DNA of 64,000 nucleotides from Hippasteria phrygiana (Eukaryota > Echinodermata > Asteroidea > Valvatida > Goniasteridae): positions 62,001 through 126,000 of the forward strand of contig JAZGUH010000378.1 in the NCBI GenBank assembly GCA_037893225.1, given 5' to 3'. Every line of letters starts with the position of its first letter. Within the stretch, counting starts at the first letter, position 1. Under the pieces are notes generated by a model. It was not told where the DNA came from, searched no databases, and saw only the letters and a program-made list of their open reading frames with translations. Below, piece by piece: positions 11,820-23,302 of this stretch. Position numbers and translations under genes: made by a program.

Positions 11820-12190
11820 CCATGCTACATGTACATTGGCGTGATATGATAGGATGTGTCACTGGAGGTGGGCCAACCATGATTGTTTACAACAAAAAGC
11901 ATGCCACCAACAAATGTTTACCTAACACCGGTTCAACTGCGCTGGCTAAAACAGGAAGCGTGTTAGCTAAAACCGTTCAGACATCGTTCTAGAAGATAAA
12001 ACCATTTTGGTTTAGGGCTAAACCCTCCCCCGAAATGTTTTAAATCACCATTTTAGTGGCAAGATAAACGCGCTTCGGTGTAACTTTAAAACCGTTCAGA
12101 CACCGTTTTAGCAGAAAAGTTACACTAAATCGAGTTCAACTAGTGTTTGAAGGGAATTTAGAACGGTGTCTGAACGTACCCTTTGTAGTA
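11820..12190 (+). repeat. Dispersed repeat rich in AAACCGTTCAGACAYCGTTTTAG
   Basis: This stretch is similar along its length to about 51380-51785: both have gaccacgcta/cccatgctac, attggcgtg, caggaagcg, and several copies of aaaccgttcagacaccgttt. It probably represents copies of one non-autonomous element; the ends were not resolved. Confidence 0.6.
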
Positions 12191-13930
12191 ACATTCGTTT
12201 GTCACACCAGTTTTGCATTCTTAACCTTCACTATTTGTGGCGCTCTCAATGAAGAAGTCTCTCACCGCAAATTTCTAGATTTATATACATTGGAAAGAAC
12301 ACATCACAAGCTTTAAAATGATGAAAGAATTAATAAAATCGGAGAAGTATTAAAAACGTTATAATTTTAGCTTTGTTAGATGATCCAGCACTATTGTAGA
12401 AATCAAGCGATAAAGTTTGTCCTTCATTTCCGCACCACTAAACGGCTCACAATTAGGGGGTCACCTTGGTATCTCCTAAAAGTGTCTCTAATTGGTGTAT
12501 TTGTAGAAATATCGGTCAGATCGGCCAATCAATGAAGAGTTTAGATCACAAGCTTTAAATTGATACCAAGCTTGTTATGATTGCATTTAAAATGGCGATG
12601 AACACAAATCGTAAAATAACGAATCTTAAGAAGAAAATTAAACAGTGAGTTTACCATACTAAAATCTCTTTTAGAACATTTTATTGTACTAGAATATAAA
12701 AAACGAAAACAGTATTTTTACATAAACTAGCATTTTATGCAATAAAACAAAAATCGACCCCTCAATGGATTTTTGCCTGAAGCTTAAAACGGAGGAATGT
12801 ATTTACTGTCCCACCAGTTTTTGCATTCTTCACAATACTGTACAAGGAACAATTCGATGACTGCTTCCAACAGACACGGCAATTTACAGATACAGGGATC
12901 AAAATATCCGCTGGACCGAGTCTAGTGATTCGAGCATTGGTCTAGTGAACTCTTGACCAAACTTGTCCGTTGGTCTAGTGATTTTTTTCATAAACTGCGT
13001 GAAATGCTATCACTAATAAAGTCAAATTTTGTTCTAAATCTGGTGAACTGAAAAAGCCCCATAAATTCTGGAATGTCCATTTTTAGTTTTGAGGCAGAGA
13101 GTTTCAATAAAAACAGCATTTCTAACCCCTCCCCCAACAAGGTCGTTAAAGGGGAAACAATTTAAACAGCACACTCATTCAAAACACTGTGTGTTCTTAT
13201 TTTTACCATTGGTCTTGTGAAATACCTTCCGGTCTAGTAACATTTTTGTGCTACTAGCCCAGCTGTCTAGTAGATTTTTACCTGAAATTCGACCCCTGAG
13301 ATATAACATTTCGAACCTTTCTAGTATCCTTAATTATTAAGGCACCATTTCGTAACTGCAATCCCTTTGAAAATTCATCCTTATTCTACACAGAGACACT
13401 CGATGTATCCAGTTTGGAGAGCTGTCCACAATCCTATTCACAATGAACCATACACATACGTAACTTCCGGGTCCAACTACGTGGGGCTATCATACAGATG
13501 GCGCATGAGTGCTGCATGTGCATGTGTACCCACTCCTTTGTATTATTCTTCTGGATCCAAAATAATGTCACACTTTAAGCGGATTCGTTTGTATCTACTC
13601 CTTGGGCACATGTTGAGGATGACAGCGTGCATAATTACGGCATGAAAGAACCTATTTTGTACTCCCCAAGCTGATCACACACACAAATGTGGGCTCGCAA
13701 CAGAAAAATGACACACTGCCCAGACTGTACAGTCATTTTTGCATTATCACAACATGATAGCTACATGTATGATGAGCACCGAGTCCACACGCAATGTGAC
13801 TGCAACCCAACGTATTCTCATTTAATGAGTGCCAGGGCCCCATTTCATAGGGTTGCTACGCACACGATTTTCTGCTAATGAAACCTCCGTCCATTTCATC
13901 GAGACGGTAAGCTTTAAAGAGGATGTTGAT
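12191..13930. other. AT-rich intergenic DNA, no gene seen
   Basis: No coding exon, RNA gene or clear transposon end was recognised. The stretch at 13435-13580 shares words (ttccggatccaa, atgtcacact) with 10355-10500, so a low-level dispersed repeat is present. Confidence 0.45.
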
Positions 13931-13933
13931 TGC

Positions 13934-14350
13934 TGAGAGAAGACAGTGTCATTTTTTAATTTTTATGTAGATTACGTATTGTAAAATCAAACAAATTATT
14001 TCTGCCATTAAACAAACAAAAAAAGTGACTTTTGAGAACTATTTTCATCAAGTCCCCTCTAGCGCAGCACAGCCCGCTAGTGCCATGTCAAAAAGTCGTC
14101 GCTGCGGGCAGCAAACAAATCAACGTCATAGGACGAACTCCCCTTTTGTGTCTGGCACTAGACACAAAAGGGGAGTTCGTCCTATGACGTCAAATTGTTT
14201 GCTGTCTGCAGCGATGACTTTTTGACAAATGGCACCAGCGGGCTAGAGGGAACTTGTTGAAGAATTGCTCTCAAAAGTCACTTTTTTGGTATGTTTGATT
14301 TTATAATACGCAATCTACATAAAAATGAAAAATGACGCAGACTTCTCTCA
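13934..14350. mobile_element. Foldback element: 417-bp near-perfect hairpin
   Basis: The left arm (13934-14152) and right arm (14161-14350) are reverse complements with few mismatches and small indels. They meet at an 8-nt loop (tggcacta) between cttttgtgtc and gacacaaaag. This is the structure of a foldback/MITE transposon. If transcribed it would give a long double-stranded RNA. Confidence 0.85.
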
Positions 14351-14542
14351 CCACTGAACTTCCACTTTAAGCACAGGAAAAGGTTTTCTAACTTTAGAGG
14401 CATGATTTGCTTAAAGTAGTGATGCAGCAATAGAAATCTCCATGTGTGCAAAGGCATCAGCACGACTTGACCGTGAAATAGCACTTATGCTAGCAAAAAT
14501 GTTCTCCTACCGGTACGTTAAGCGCAACCTTTCTTCTTACCG

Positions 14543-14807
14543 TTAACCAGTTCAAGTCGGATGACGAGTTAACATGCAAAAGTTTTGATGTACTCGGAAC
14601 GGATGACTGATAAACACGCACTCGATGGAGACCGGTATCTATCTGTCAGCGACCCTCTGGCAGCGAGCGAGGCCGGAAATATCAGGGTGTTCTGCCTGCA
14701 GATTACGGCCCGATTCTGCCTGAACTGGTCTGGCATCTAGGCTCGGGAAAAATATTCCCGCGGCTGGGTCCGTTAATGTCAAAATAATCCCGATGTGAAC
14801 TGGTTAA
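14543..14807. mobile_element. TTAA-type MITE, family C (CCAGTTC ends), copy 1
   Basis: Begins TTAACCAGTTCaagtcgg and ends gaactggTTAA. The second copy at 40946-41201 shares both ends and internal words (cggaaaatatc, ctggcagcgagc, gtcaaaataatcccg). TTAA at both outer edges is the target duplication of piggyBac and Kolobok transposons. Confidence 0.7.
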
Positions 14808-15177
14808 GCAACCCTATGAAATTATGCCCAGCAATCAGTACGTTGAGTAAGTTGACAAAGATTCAATTACAAGTATCAAAAGTATTTAAAGGGATGCATT
14901 GCCATTGAATTGCCCAACTGGGCTGCAGAAAGTGTTCGCCTTAAAATTACTATATGGTTTGAAAGATTGTTAACAGTAAAATAAGTACAAGACCGTGCAC
15001 TGAAAATGCGCCATTCCTCTGAAAATCATTCATGAAAATACTTCCGGGGAAGAAGGTCCGTTTTGGAAAAGTCGGACCGTTGGAAACCCAATGGTCCCCG
15101 ACGCAAACATTCCATCTTCAGACTGATTACGCGAAACCCGCTGCTGCATTGGATTCGAATCGGCCAGCTGACCCCGG

Positions 15178-15253
15178 CAAGCTCGGTGGTCGAGTGGTCA
15201 AGACATCTGCACTAGCAAGCAGGAAGTCGTGGGTTCGCATTCCGCCCGAGTAA
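15178..15253 (+). repeat. tRNA-like SINE head or tRNA pseudogene
   Basis: An exact Pol III A box (TGGTCGAGTGG) at about 15189 and a near-consensus B box (ggttcgcattcc) near 15233 lie at tRNA spacing. The ends pair as an acceptor stem (ctcgg with ccgag) and a D-arm, anticodon-like stem (tctgc/gcagg) and T-arm can be folded. The anticodon loop has an extra base and the T-loop lacks the conserved A, so a functional tRNA is unlikely. A tRNA-derived SINE 5' end is the better reading. Confidence 0.55.
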
Positions 15254-15614
15254 GCTTGTGACTTTTTTCACACACAGGCTCTCGGAAAGCACCGAGTATA
15301 CAGTGCTTCATATATTACGTCGGGACATGGCAAAAGAGAAAACATCTCTGTTCTAATTTACATTGGAAACCCCTTGGGTACGCGTAGTTTGTGCACATTA
15401 TATGGTTTTTCTTTTATTATCTTTCTATTAAACGATATTTGTACTCATTGCAATGCAATGGAGCGTGAAATTTACCTCTATTTGAGTCTTACTTATGTCA
15501 AAGATGAGTATACAGGTGGGTCAGTCTACATCAGTGTAGGCAAGTACTTGCAGGTACTTATAACGTACTCGTGTGTACACAAATGAGTTTGAGTCTAAGT
15601 ACAACTCCACCTAC

Positions 15615-15843
15615 CTGTCCAGCAGCTTGTTATCGTCATCCTTGGTCCACTCCGTGCCCCCTGCATGCTTCCAGTTCAGGTAGTTCAACCACTTGGCTCG
15701 GCACTGTTTCTCGGTTCTCGTGGGCACCTTAGTGGCCACCTGGGACCAGGAGATGCCCGTCGTGATGCTCTCGCCGGGGGCAGCCTTGGAGAGCGAATAG
15801 ACAGCTTCGGCGAGCATCTGCTCTTCGTTGATGGTCCACTTGC
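15615..15843 (-). CDS. dmtf1: DMTF1-like exon 9: Myb repeat 2 and start of repeat 3
   Basis: Encodes residues about 262-338: GKWTINEEQ, then a helix-rich segment, ISWSQVATKV and RTEKQCRAKWLNYLNW. Tryptophans are spaced as in a Myb/SANT repeat, with the recognition helix at EKQCRAKWLNYL. It is followed by GGTEWTKDDDNKL, which opens the next repeat. The acceptor is cag before GCAAGTGG and the donor GTAGGTGG follows ...CTGGACAG. It starts in phase 1 (Gly split with exon 8) and ends in phase 2. This is the most diagnostic DMTF1 exon in the window. Confidence 0.92.
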
Positions 15844-15984
15844 CTGTGAATACATGAAAACCGAGAGGTACTCACATATATTTTATTCCCAAGCTTGTAT
15901 GCTGCACTCGCACATTATAAGCTGTGCTCAGATTAAATCTTTTGTGGCTACGGCTTCAAATTTTGCCTAATCCCTCATTTGTTT

Positions 15985-16205
15985 TGTACACACACACACA
16001 CACACACAGTCGTGTACCGACCTCCAAACGCGGACGTCCCATTGTTCCTCTTTTGTTTATACTCTAACTTTTTCGGAAGGCCTCCCATTGGTTTTGTACA
16101 CGATTTTCAATCATGGACGTTAGGTCAAACGTGGACCCCTTTGTCTACGCTCGAATTCTTTTGTCCTAGGTCCACGATTGCCAGCATATACAAACTCACA
16201 CAGTC
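15985..16205 (-). repeat. Inverted copy of the CGTGTACAAAAC dispersed repeat
   Basis: Reads, on the minus strand, like 10815-10990: gtttgtatatgctggcaatc, a tcgtgtacaaaac core and gggaggccttcc. It begins with a (CA)n run at about 15990-16008. Confidence 0.65.
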
Positions 16206-17036
16206 CGAGGAGTCTGTGGAGGCGGACCGTGTGTTGAACTTGAACTTGGCTGCTGTTCACGGCCTGTTCTACAATTTACGCTCCGGTGGGCGCACCCGGA
16301 GTATTGAAATATGAGGTTTCCGCAAGAAATATTGTACAAATACTGTTGAAATGACTTTTGCAAATCAGTATTTGTGGCGTTTAGCTGTATATCAGAAGTT
16401 GGCTGCTATATTTTGCCTTTTTGGAAAATAGAAATTTTCGGCAAAAATAATCCAGGCGCGAACTGGTTAAAATCAGTCCTCGGACGTAGAAATACGTGCT
16501 TAGTCTATGGGAGTTTCTTTTAAGTAATAGGAAACACAAAGCTTTGTCCTCAGTAGTATAGGAAAATGTGCACACACATATATTGATGGAAACAATCTTT
16601 ACTACTGACAAGGCTTTGTCTTCTCTATTGTCCCTTTATATACTTTAACATTCTCCCATGAACGAAGGGACCTTGGGTTTTAAATCAGTGTTTGAGGACC
16701 TCAAATGTGATGGAAGTCCAAGGCTCAATTTTCTGATCGCTCGATCCTACACAATTTGCAGACCTACATGTAGCTGGGGCATATATTTTCATATGCTTTC
16801 TGTGTCAACCGCATCCTGGGGCACTATGACTAGCATTTCTAAAATCACATGCGATGATGTACATGTCCCTAGAAAAAAAATTTAAAAACTGCCCCGATTG
16901 ACAAACCAAGGACGGTATATATTACGGTGTTCATTCAATGTGTCATCTACTGCAGAAGAGGGGGAATGTCCCCCGTTTTCTATCCATCAATAGTGCATTG
17001 TTCCACAGCTCTTTGAGCTATTTTTGCCACTGGCAC

Positions 17037-17414
17037 TTAACCCCCTGCCTTGCGTACGGATGACGGAATTTGGCGCAAACAATACAGTGCCACCAGGCCG
17101 GATGACGCAATTGGCCACTGTTTGTGCAGTTTCAATCCATTGTTGGATTATTGTGTATAGGTTACGCTTGACTGCACAAACACATTGTAGAGGGTTTGCT
17201 TGGCTGCCAGAGCCGCCACGGCACCCCGACGTCTCCCGTAAAATACCGTACTTAACCCTAACCCTGCCAGATGCAGCACAGTGCATTTGTGGTGACAGCT
17301 TGACCTTGCTGCACTTACCACACTTTTCAAGTCAATGTGACAAAGTATGCAATCCGATGCGTCTGGAAGGGTTTCTAGCTAAAATACCCTGGAGGGTTAG
17401 GGTTAAGGGGTTAA
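17037..17414 (+). mobile_element. TTAA-type MITE, family B, containing a nested family A element
   Basis: Begins TTAACCCCCTGCCTTGCGTA and ends GGGGTTAA. Internal words (tggattattgtgta, cttgactgcacaa) match the copies at 24633-24861, 25294-25505 and 62314-62570. The family A element 17252-17406 lies inside it near the right end. Its right TTAA is directly followed by the 17411 element, so three elements sit end to end. Confidence 0.7.
17252..17406 (+). mobile_element. TTAA-type MITE, family A (CCCTAACCC ends), nested copy
   Basis: Begins TTAACCCTAACCCTGCC and ends GGGTTAGGGTTAA, with no internal coding sequence. The ends look like telomeric repeats, but the arrangement (one at each end, inverted, with TTAA outside) is that of a transposon. 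Compare 36862-37124 and 37907-38111. Confidence 0.75.
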
Positions 17415-17987
17415 AGGTAGTGTACTATGATTGGTCATTGTTGCAATGGGCGGATTTGGGGGTTAGTATTTTATAGAAAATATCGTTCCACTGACCTGTT
17501 CAAAGTTTTGCATTCTTGGATGGCGAAAAAATGAGAGAAAAACTGCATTCGTTTTCAACCGTCGGGTGGCATTTATTATATAGCGCCCTCTTGTAAAATA
17601 AGCCCAATTTTTGTAAAATGGGATCGTTTTCAATTGGTCAAACATGTACAGAGGCAGAGGGCCGAGCGGAACGTCCAAGATCCACTGGTTAGAATGCGTC
17701 ACTTCGGTACACTACACGTGCACCCGTTTTCAGATTGTAAAACCATTTTAGACAACACGGATTAACTACATTCGGTCAATAGAGGACAGTTTTCCAACGA
17801 TTGTTCAGCCGAACAATCATTGGAAAACGATATAAACTTCCACTTGTATTGAAAACGACAGCACACCTGGTGCCATCATTTCACAGGATGATTGAGACTA
17901 CTATTAACTTACAGTCTACCAAGGTATTTCGTAATAATTCAGTAAAAAAACAATTGGGATTACCAATCGTGTACACTACATTTAAAG
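17411..17987 (+). mobile_element. GTAGTGTACACGATTGG element, short copy (plus)
   Basis: Inverted ends TTAAAGGTAGTGTACTATGA and ...CGTGTACACTACATTTAA. An opposite-strand copy lies at 28791-29289 and a long relative at 612-2938. TTAA at the edges suggests TTAA target duplication as in families A-C. It contains a short palindrome (cgattgttcagccgaacaat). Confidence 0.7.
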
Positions 17988-18280
17988 GAAACATGATTTA
18001 GGATTTATATTGCATTATTCCTGCTTAAAACAAAGTATTATCTTGACAATGATATTTTGTGTCCAGAGACAATTATTTCCCAGACTAAATATGAGAAAAA
18101 AATTCTTGAAAATGTTTGTCCAAGCTACTCCGCCCCCTGAGTGGGACCCTCATTAACATAAGTGTGTGACATAGACCAAGGCACATTACAGATTCTGCTC
18201 GAGCCGGCCCCATTCATCACATGTATGCATTGAGTGTACATTCTTCGTCCAAAACCTAAGCAAAATAGTGTTTTTCGGCC

Positions 18281-18593
18281 ATGCCGACAAGGTGTGTGGC
18301 TGCTGAGTGCAGCAAAACAACGAAGGCTGGAGTAAGCCTTCATTTATTTCCAACTGATGCGAAATATCGGAGAATTTGGACGGCGAAAGTGAAGGTGACA
18401 AGAGCGTTATGTAGCGACCACTTTGAGCCGTCGTGTGTCGATACTGGTATTTTCAAATCATGGGATGACCATTAAAAATATGCTCAAGTCCACTGCCATC
18501 CCAACAAAGTTCCCAGATGTGAGTAAGGTACAGGCGAACGCAGTTAAACGGCCCATTCCCCGAGGAGCCTTCGCTAAAAGGGAGAAAATCAGG
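18281..18593 (+). pseudogene. THAP-domain first exon with frameshift and internal deletion
   Basis: The start MPTRCVAAECSKTT, then GVSLHLFP, RRIW and LCSDHFEPSC, is the THAP zinc-finger (C2CH) DNA-binding domain: C5, C10, then Cys-x2-His. The stretch between RRIW and LCSDHF is about ten residues shorter than usual and lacks the second conserved tryptophan. After FEPSC the frame reaches a stop at 18473-18475. The +1-shifted frame carries the expected domain end (MLKSTAIPTKF, the AVPTIF-like box) and a basic region, up to a good donor (agg|gtaagt). So an indel lies at about 18440-18470. It is probably a dead or single-exon remnant inside the DMTF1 intron. No downstream exon was identified. Confidence 0.75.
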
Positions 18594-20462
18594 GTAAGTT
18601 CGATGTTAGTTGTTGCAACTTACGAAATTGCACGTGTTGACCTAGTGTACGTGTCCAGTCGATCCATGAATTTTGGTGCCTCGGTCTACGTCACGAACAG
18701 CGCCCTCAATTTGAGTCAACAAATTCCAAAAAGGGGGGGGGTCAATTTTTGGGCGGCAAAAAATCACACTAAAACTTCACTTGAACCAGTTTGGCTTTTA
18801 ATTCACATTTAATACATATAAATGAATTTATTTATGAAATAAAATGTGATCCGGCCAGTTTGAGAAGCATGTTTCCTCTAAAGAGCACTATGACATTATC
18901 AGGAATGGTTTTCGCATCCCTGAGAGACCAATGCTGTCATTGTGCAACCAGAGGGGGAATGTCCTACTTCTCTTCTTGTCTAGGGAGGACAAACATCAAC
19001 CAATCAATGAGTGATTTGTTCCAAAGCTCTTTGAGCCATTTTTGCCACTGGCACAATAAAGAGCCACTATGACATTATCAGGAATGGTTTTCGCATCCCT
19101 GAGAGACCCATGCCGTCATCGTGCAACTAGAGGGGGAATGTCCTACTTACTTCTCTTCTTGTCTAAGGAGGACAAACATCAATGAGTGATTTGTTCCAAG
19201 GCTCTTGAGCCATATTTGTCACTGCACTGAAAGCACCACGACAGCCAGATCATGAAACGTAATATTTTCCTTGTTCCGGGAGAGCAATGATGTTTCATTG
19301 TGAAAACCACAATTCTGACCAACTCCATCATCATGCATTACTTCATTTTCATGTGTATTTTATTGTGCATTCCTTTAGCCTGCAACGCTGTAATTGCCAT
19401 TTGTGGCATGACATGACATTTGTGGTGCAATTTTGATGCTGCATTTTGAGTGCTGGGATAAATTAATACGCTAACAGGCAGTTTACAAAAGAGTGTACGA
19501 AACTACTAACAAAAAAGGTTTATTTTTATATAGTTTTCGCTTTTGGTTGTTTTTAATTTTGTGTTTTGTTTGTTTTGTTTTGGTTGTTTGTTGATTTTTT
19601 TTTGGGGGGGGGGGGGGGGGGGGGGGGGGTGGCCCCCTTTAGCACCCCCCCCCCCCCCCCAGACCCCCTGATCTGTCCTTGCATATGGAAATGATGGTCT
19701 ATGTGCCTGCAGGCTTCATAAGTAATGGTCTGTCAAGAACACACCATGTACTGAAAAGGGACATTCCAAATGGTCATTTCAAGTTTTCAGAGGTTCCCTT
19801 TAGGACTGAATATTTTTTTGTAATTCACATACAAGAATATATTTTTACATTTTTAAAAGAATAAAGGCATTTGACAGAACGAACCCCCAAAGATATTCTT
19901 ATCATAAACTAAGATATTGGGTAATAAAACAAGCATTCCTCAAAAGAAAAGCACCCTAACAGTGACGACGACGAAAAATTTCAAGTTTTAGAGGTGAATA
20001 AGAGGTGTGGTTTGTTCGATAAATTCGCAGAAAACGTGCTGCTAAACCTATTATCTCTTTTTGTGGGCCTGAGAGTTTTGTTTGTTACAGCTAATGATTC
20101 CATGCGATTTCGCAAGATTAAGCACTTTTTGTATGAATAAAGACCTTGAAAGAAAAGAAAAGAAAAAAGAAAAGAAAAAAAAGAAAAACAAAAAGGTGAA
20201 AAAAAAAAGAAAAAAAAAAAAGGTGAACAAAAAAAGATTTCAGGGAAATCCTCCATGCACATCTGATATGAACAGAAAAACAATGTCAACCCGGCAAAGA
20301 TTTGAACCTGGATGACTGGAGAACTCGGTGTCTCAGGTGAGGTAAGCTTTTCTGTCTTAACCTAAAGCCTGATATCTCCAGGGCCAGTACGCACAATATT
20401 CAATGACTGATTGATCTCATATGGGCTAACATTTCTGTCCTTAGTCACTTCCTAGTATTTAC
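18594..20462. other. DMTF1 intron 8 remainder: tandem repeat and homopolymers
   Basis: No exon seen. A ~179-bp unit is tandemly repeated at 18880-19058 and 19059-19230 (words cactatgacattatcagg, gagggggaatgtcctac), with a partial copy at about 16948-17036. A long poly-G run followed by poly-C lies at about 19606-19661, and a purine-rich A/G stretch at 20150-20240. A weak tRNA-like B-box word sits near 20300. Confidence 0.55.
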
Positions 20463-20572
20463 CTTGATGGCATCGATCCTTCAGCAGCCTGACTTTGTCC
20501 TTGACGGACGATGCACTGCGACCCATCTCAGCTCCTATCGCACACCATTCATTACCATACTTGGCACGCAAC
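20463..20572 (-). CDS. dmtf1: DMTF1-like exon 8: second half of Myb repeat 1
   Basis: Encodes LRAKYGNEWCAIGAEMGRS, ASSVKDKVRLLKDRCHQ and the first base of a Gly. The motif W-x-x-I-G-x-x-x-G-R-S-x-x-S-V-K-D is the helix-turn-helix half of the DMTF1 first Myb repeat. Borders: ttgtacag acceptor and GTAAATAC donor. It enters in phase 2 (Glu split with the microexon) and leaves in phase 1, matching exon 9. Confidence 0.9.
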
Positions 20573-20744
20573 CTGTACAAACCATCCAATTACAATCAGA
20601 AATTTAATCACCTTCATTAATTGGAATATTCATGGCCAGGATCAGTCTAACTTCAAGTCCATCAGTCCAATGGCAAAAGATAATAGGTTTTTCTTGTAGA
20701 AAAATGTACAGATCCTATTGGTACATGTACATAAAATTTCATTC

Positions 20745-21345
20745 ATCAATACCTTAGACAGTTTGACCTGTTCTTATTGGTCGAGAGCCCGTCACGTGGG
20801 TGGTTTCAAACAGCCGATAAAACACCAACCGGTTTTAAACACTTTTTCCGGTGTCACATGAAATTTAGACTCCTGTGAAATCTCATCAGTGGTCTCTTTT
20901 ATTGGTTGAACAATCGCGCAACCAGTCATTCTCCTAATTACGCAAGCGCAATACTACAGATGCGTCCATATTTAGAGTCCATAAATTCACACTACACCGG
21001 CACTGCCGCGCCACATCGCGCGTGCGTCACGCACGCGTCAATTTCCACATCAGGACATTTTTTAGCACTACTCGCATGAGGCACAAACCATAAAATCGCT
21101 AAAGGGGTGTTTTACAAAACAAGGTAAACATTTTTTTTTTAAATCACTGGAAATATATAATTTTTTTTGTTTTTGCTGAATTAAACATAAAGGTATTTAG
21201 AATAGGAATAAATTTGTGCTGGGCCGGTTTTTAACAAGTACGTTTAAAACCGCCTTGGGGCCTGGATGCTGATAGGCCAGGCCCCAAAAGCGGTTTTAAA
21301 CGTACTTGTTTTAAAACTGGCCAAGCACATACATGTATTTATTCC
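20745..21345. mobile_element. Foldback/MITE region with GGTTTTAAAC hairpin
   Basis: The left portion (gagagcccgtcacgtgggtgg, aaaacaccaaccggtttta) matches the ends of the element at 33401-33902. The right portion contains a hairpin at about 21223-21321, with arms ggccggtttttaacaagtac and gtacttgttttaaaactggc. Related pieces are at 50740-51075. It is one mosaic non-autonomous family; exact ends are uncertain. Confidence 0.6.
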
Positions 21346-22460
21346 CTTATTATCAGCTCTTCATGGAGAGGGTAAAATGGTGTAGCCTCAGATAGCACTG
21401 TTCGTCATTAGCCAAGAATGTATCATGTAGATGCCTATAAGTTTAATGAGGGCGCACGGACCATACGCAGAGCGTTCACCATTTCATGATCCATTGCGCA
21501 TTGCGCAATGTTAATTTTGTTCAGCAAACACATTGACACAAAATAACAAAAGTATTTTGGTTACAAACATTGCATTGACGTCATCTATTGCAGCAAGGAG
21601 GAATGGCAGTTTTTCAATCTTCACTGGGAGTGGTCCGACAGATTAACCTTAGAGGAAACCCCTGGCCGGGATAGACTTTTTTTTTACAATTATGATAGAT
21701 CACTTGTCTTTGTGGTGTATCCACTTTTAAAATATTTCCTAAACAACTGACCGGGGTAGAATAATGTCAACACAGCTTGTGAAATATTGTCCAATGGTCT
21801 GATCTATAACAAGCCAGTCTGGTTTTATGTGCACATCAAGATTTGACAATGTCTTTGGGGAGAAACATTTCATCGTATGCATGCAAAAGCATAGCGGGTA
21901 CCAGCATTTTTAAAGAGATCGTCATGTTCTGAAGTAACATTTAAAAAACAAAATTTGGACAGCAAAGTTTTTTCAGGTGTCTAAACTTTTGTTGGAACAA
22001 AAGTTTCCATCGTCTTTTCGATTGCACGAAAAATTGCACAGAATGCAGATTCGGTTACCACGTCCCCCATAGCCTTTGTGTGCATTTATCTGCCTCGTTT
22101 TTCCTGAGAGAAAAATCGTCGAATCTTGTTGTGCACATGCGCAGTTGGAATACCAAACTGGCTTATTCAGTGTTGAAAATGCAAAAGCTGAGAAAAACTC
22201 AAAATTACTGCACGGAATTCCACAAAAGGAAAATGGCTACATGTATTGAAGAAACCGGGACCGTAAAAAGCAGGATTTGAAGTTGCCATCTCGAGAACAC
22301 TGTACCAGTGCCCTACTTAAAATAAATCAGCGTGCTTTTCCAAATGTTCACAACTGGACCTGGTTTGACAAATGATGGCGCTGTTCAGTGCTTCCCAGCT
22401 GAGGTATAGACAAATTCTCAAATTATGGACAAGACATGGTTTCTGTGTGCATGTAGTCTT
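21346..22460. other. DMTF1 intron DNA, nothing recognised
   Basis: AT-rich with no exon, RNA gene or transposon end that I could support. Confidence 0.45.
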
Positions 22461-22461
22461 T

Positions 22462-23199
22462 GGGTGCGTTCGAGTAGCTCACCCGGGTCGACTCAGGTTA
22501 GCCCTGTGCCGTTCGATTAGCTCTGACATCATACTCGGGGGGGCTCACTCGGGTCAGCCACCACAGACCCTGCTCGGGGAGCAGAGTCACTGGTGGAATA
22601 TGTCACACGCATAGGTATAGTTAAGTCTGATTGGCCCACAGATTCTGCTGGAACAGGGAATTAACAATGGCTGACCTCAAGGGCGATTGTGTTGTTAAGG
22701 ACTGTTCCTATAATAGAACAAAATCCACTTTTAAGTTTAATTGGATAAGCAAACTAGATTGCGACATTAAAAACCAACAGGTATGTCGTAGATAGAGGGC
22801 AGGGGTTTTTATTTTTGGGAGGGGAAATTTTGGGGTAAAACGACAACGAAGATGACAAAACGCAACATGAAAATAAAGATGGCGAAAACCGCAGAGTCGC
22901 AAGACACCAACCGCAAAACATGTAAGAAAATTGCATTTTCTACCGCAAGAAGCTGTTCAGAATTACAAACTTTAGCTTGATAAATTAGGTTGATAAATTC
23001 ATTTTGGAATGATAAAAAACGACCTTGACTCGAAATGGATCAAATATAAAGAGGGGCCCCGTAACTACACAATCGCTGACTCACGTGCTAGGCGACATCA
23101 ACAGGAGAGGGCGTTTGACCGTTCTATTAGCCCAGCTCTCGTGGCTAACCCCTCTGCCTTCACCCGAGTCAATCCGGGGTAAGCTACTCGAACGCACCC
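22462..23199. mobile_element. MITE with GGGTGCGTTCGAGTAGCT ends
   Basis: GGGTGCGTTCGAGTAGCT at the left and its reverse complement (agctactcgaacgcaccc) at the right are flanked by TTT on both sides. A 3-bp duplication would fit PIF/Harbinger. It carries a second element inside (about 22681-23076). Confidence 0.7.
22681..23076. mobile_element. Nested element with GGGCGATTGTGT ends
   Basis: The left end gggcgattgtgttgttaagg and right end ccgtaactacacaatcgc are inverted. A reverse-oriented relative at about 42925-43356 shares tccacttttac, gaaattttggggtaaa, gacgacaaaacgcaa and aaaataaagatggcg. It sits inside the 22462-23199 element, so it inserted later or was captured. Confidence 0.6.
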
Positions 23200-23302
23200 T
23201 TTATGTACATGTATAGCCATTTTGTGTCCAATTGTGATGAGATACCCATGACTGCAATACTTTCTGTTAATAGGGCTGCATGGTTACTTGGAAAAAGGAA
23301 CA

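Noticed and set aside
15178..15253. Functional tRNA gene
   Set aside because: A and B boxes are present but the anticodon loop has an extra base and the T-loop is mutated.
17252..17406. Interstitial telomeric repeat
   Set aside because: CCCTAACCC occurs once at each end in inverted orientation with TTAA outside, so it is a transposon terminus.
20082..20315. Lys/Glu-rich ORF
   Set aside because: Produced by an A/G simple-sequence tract.
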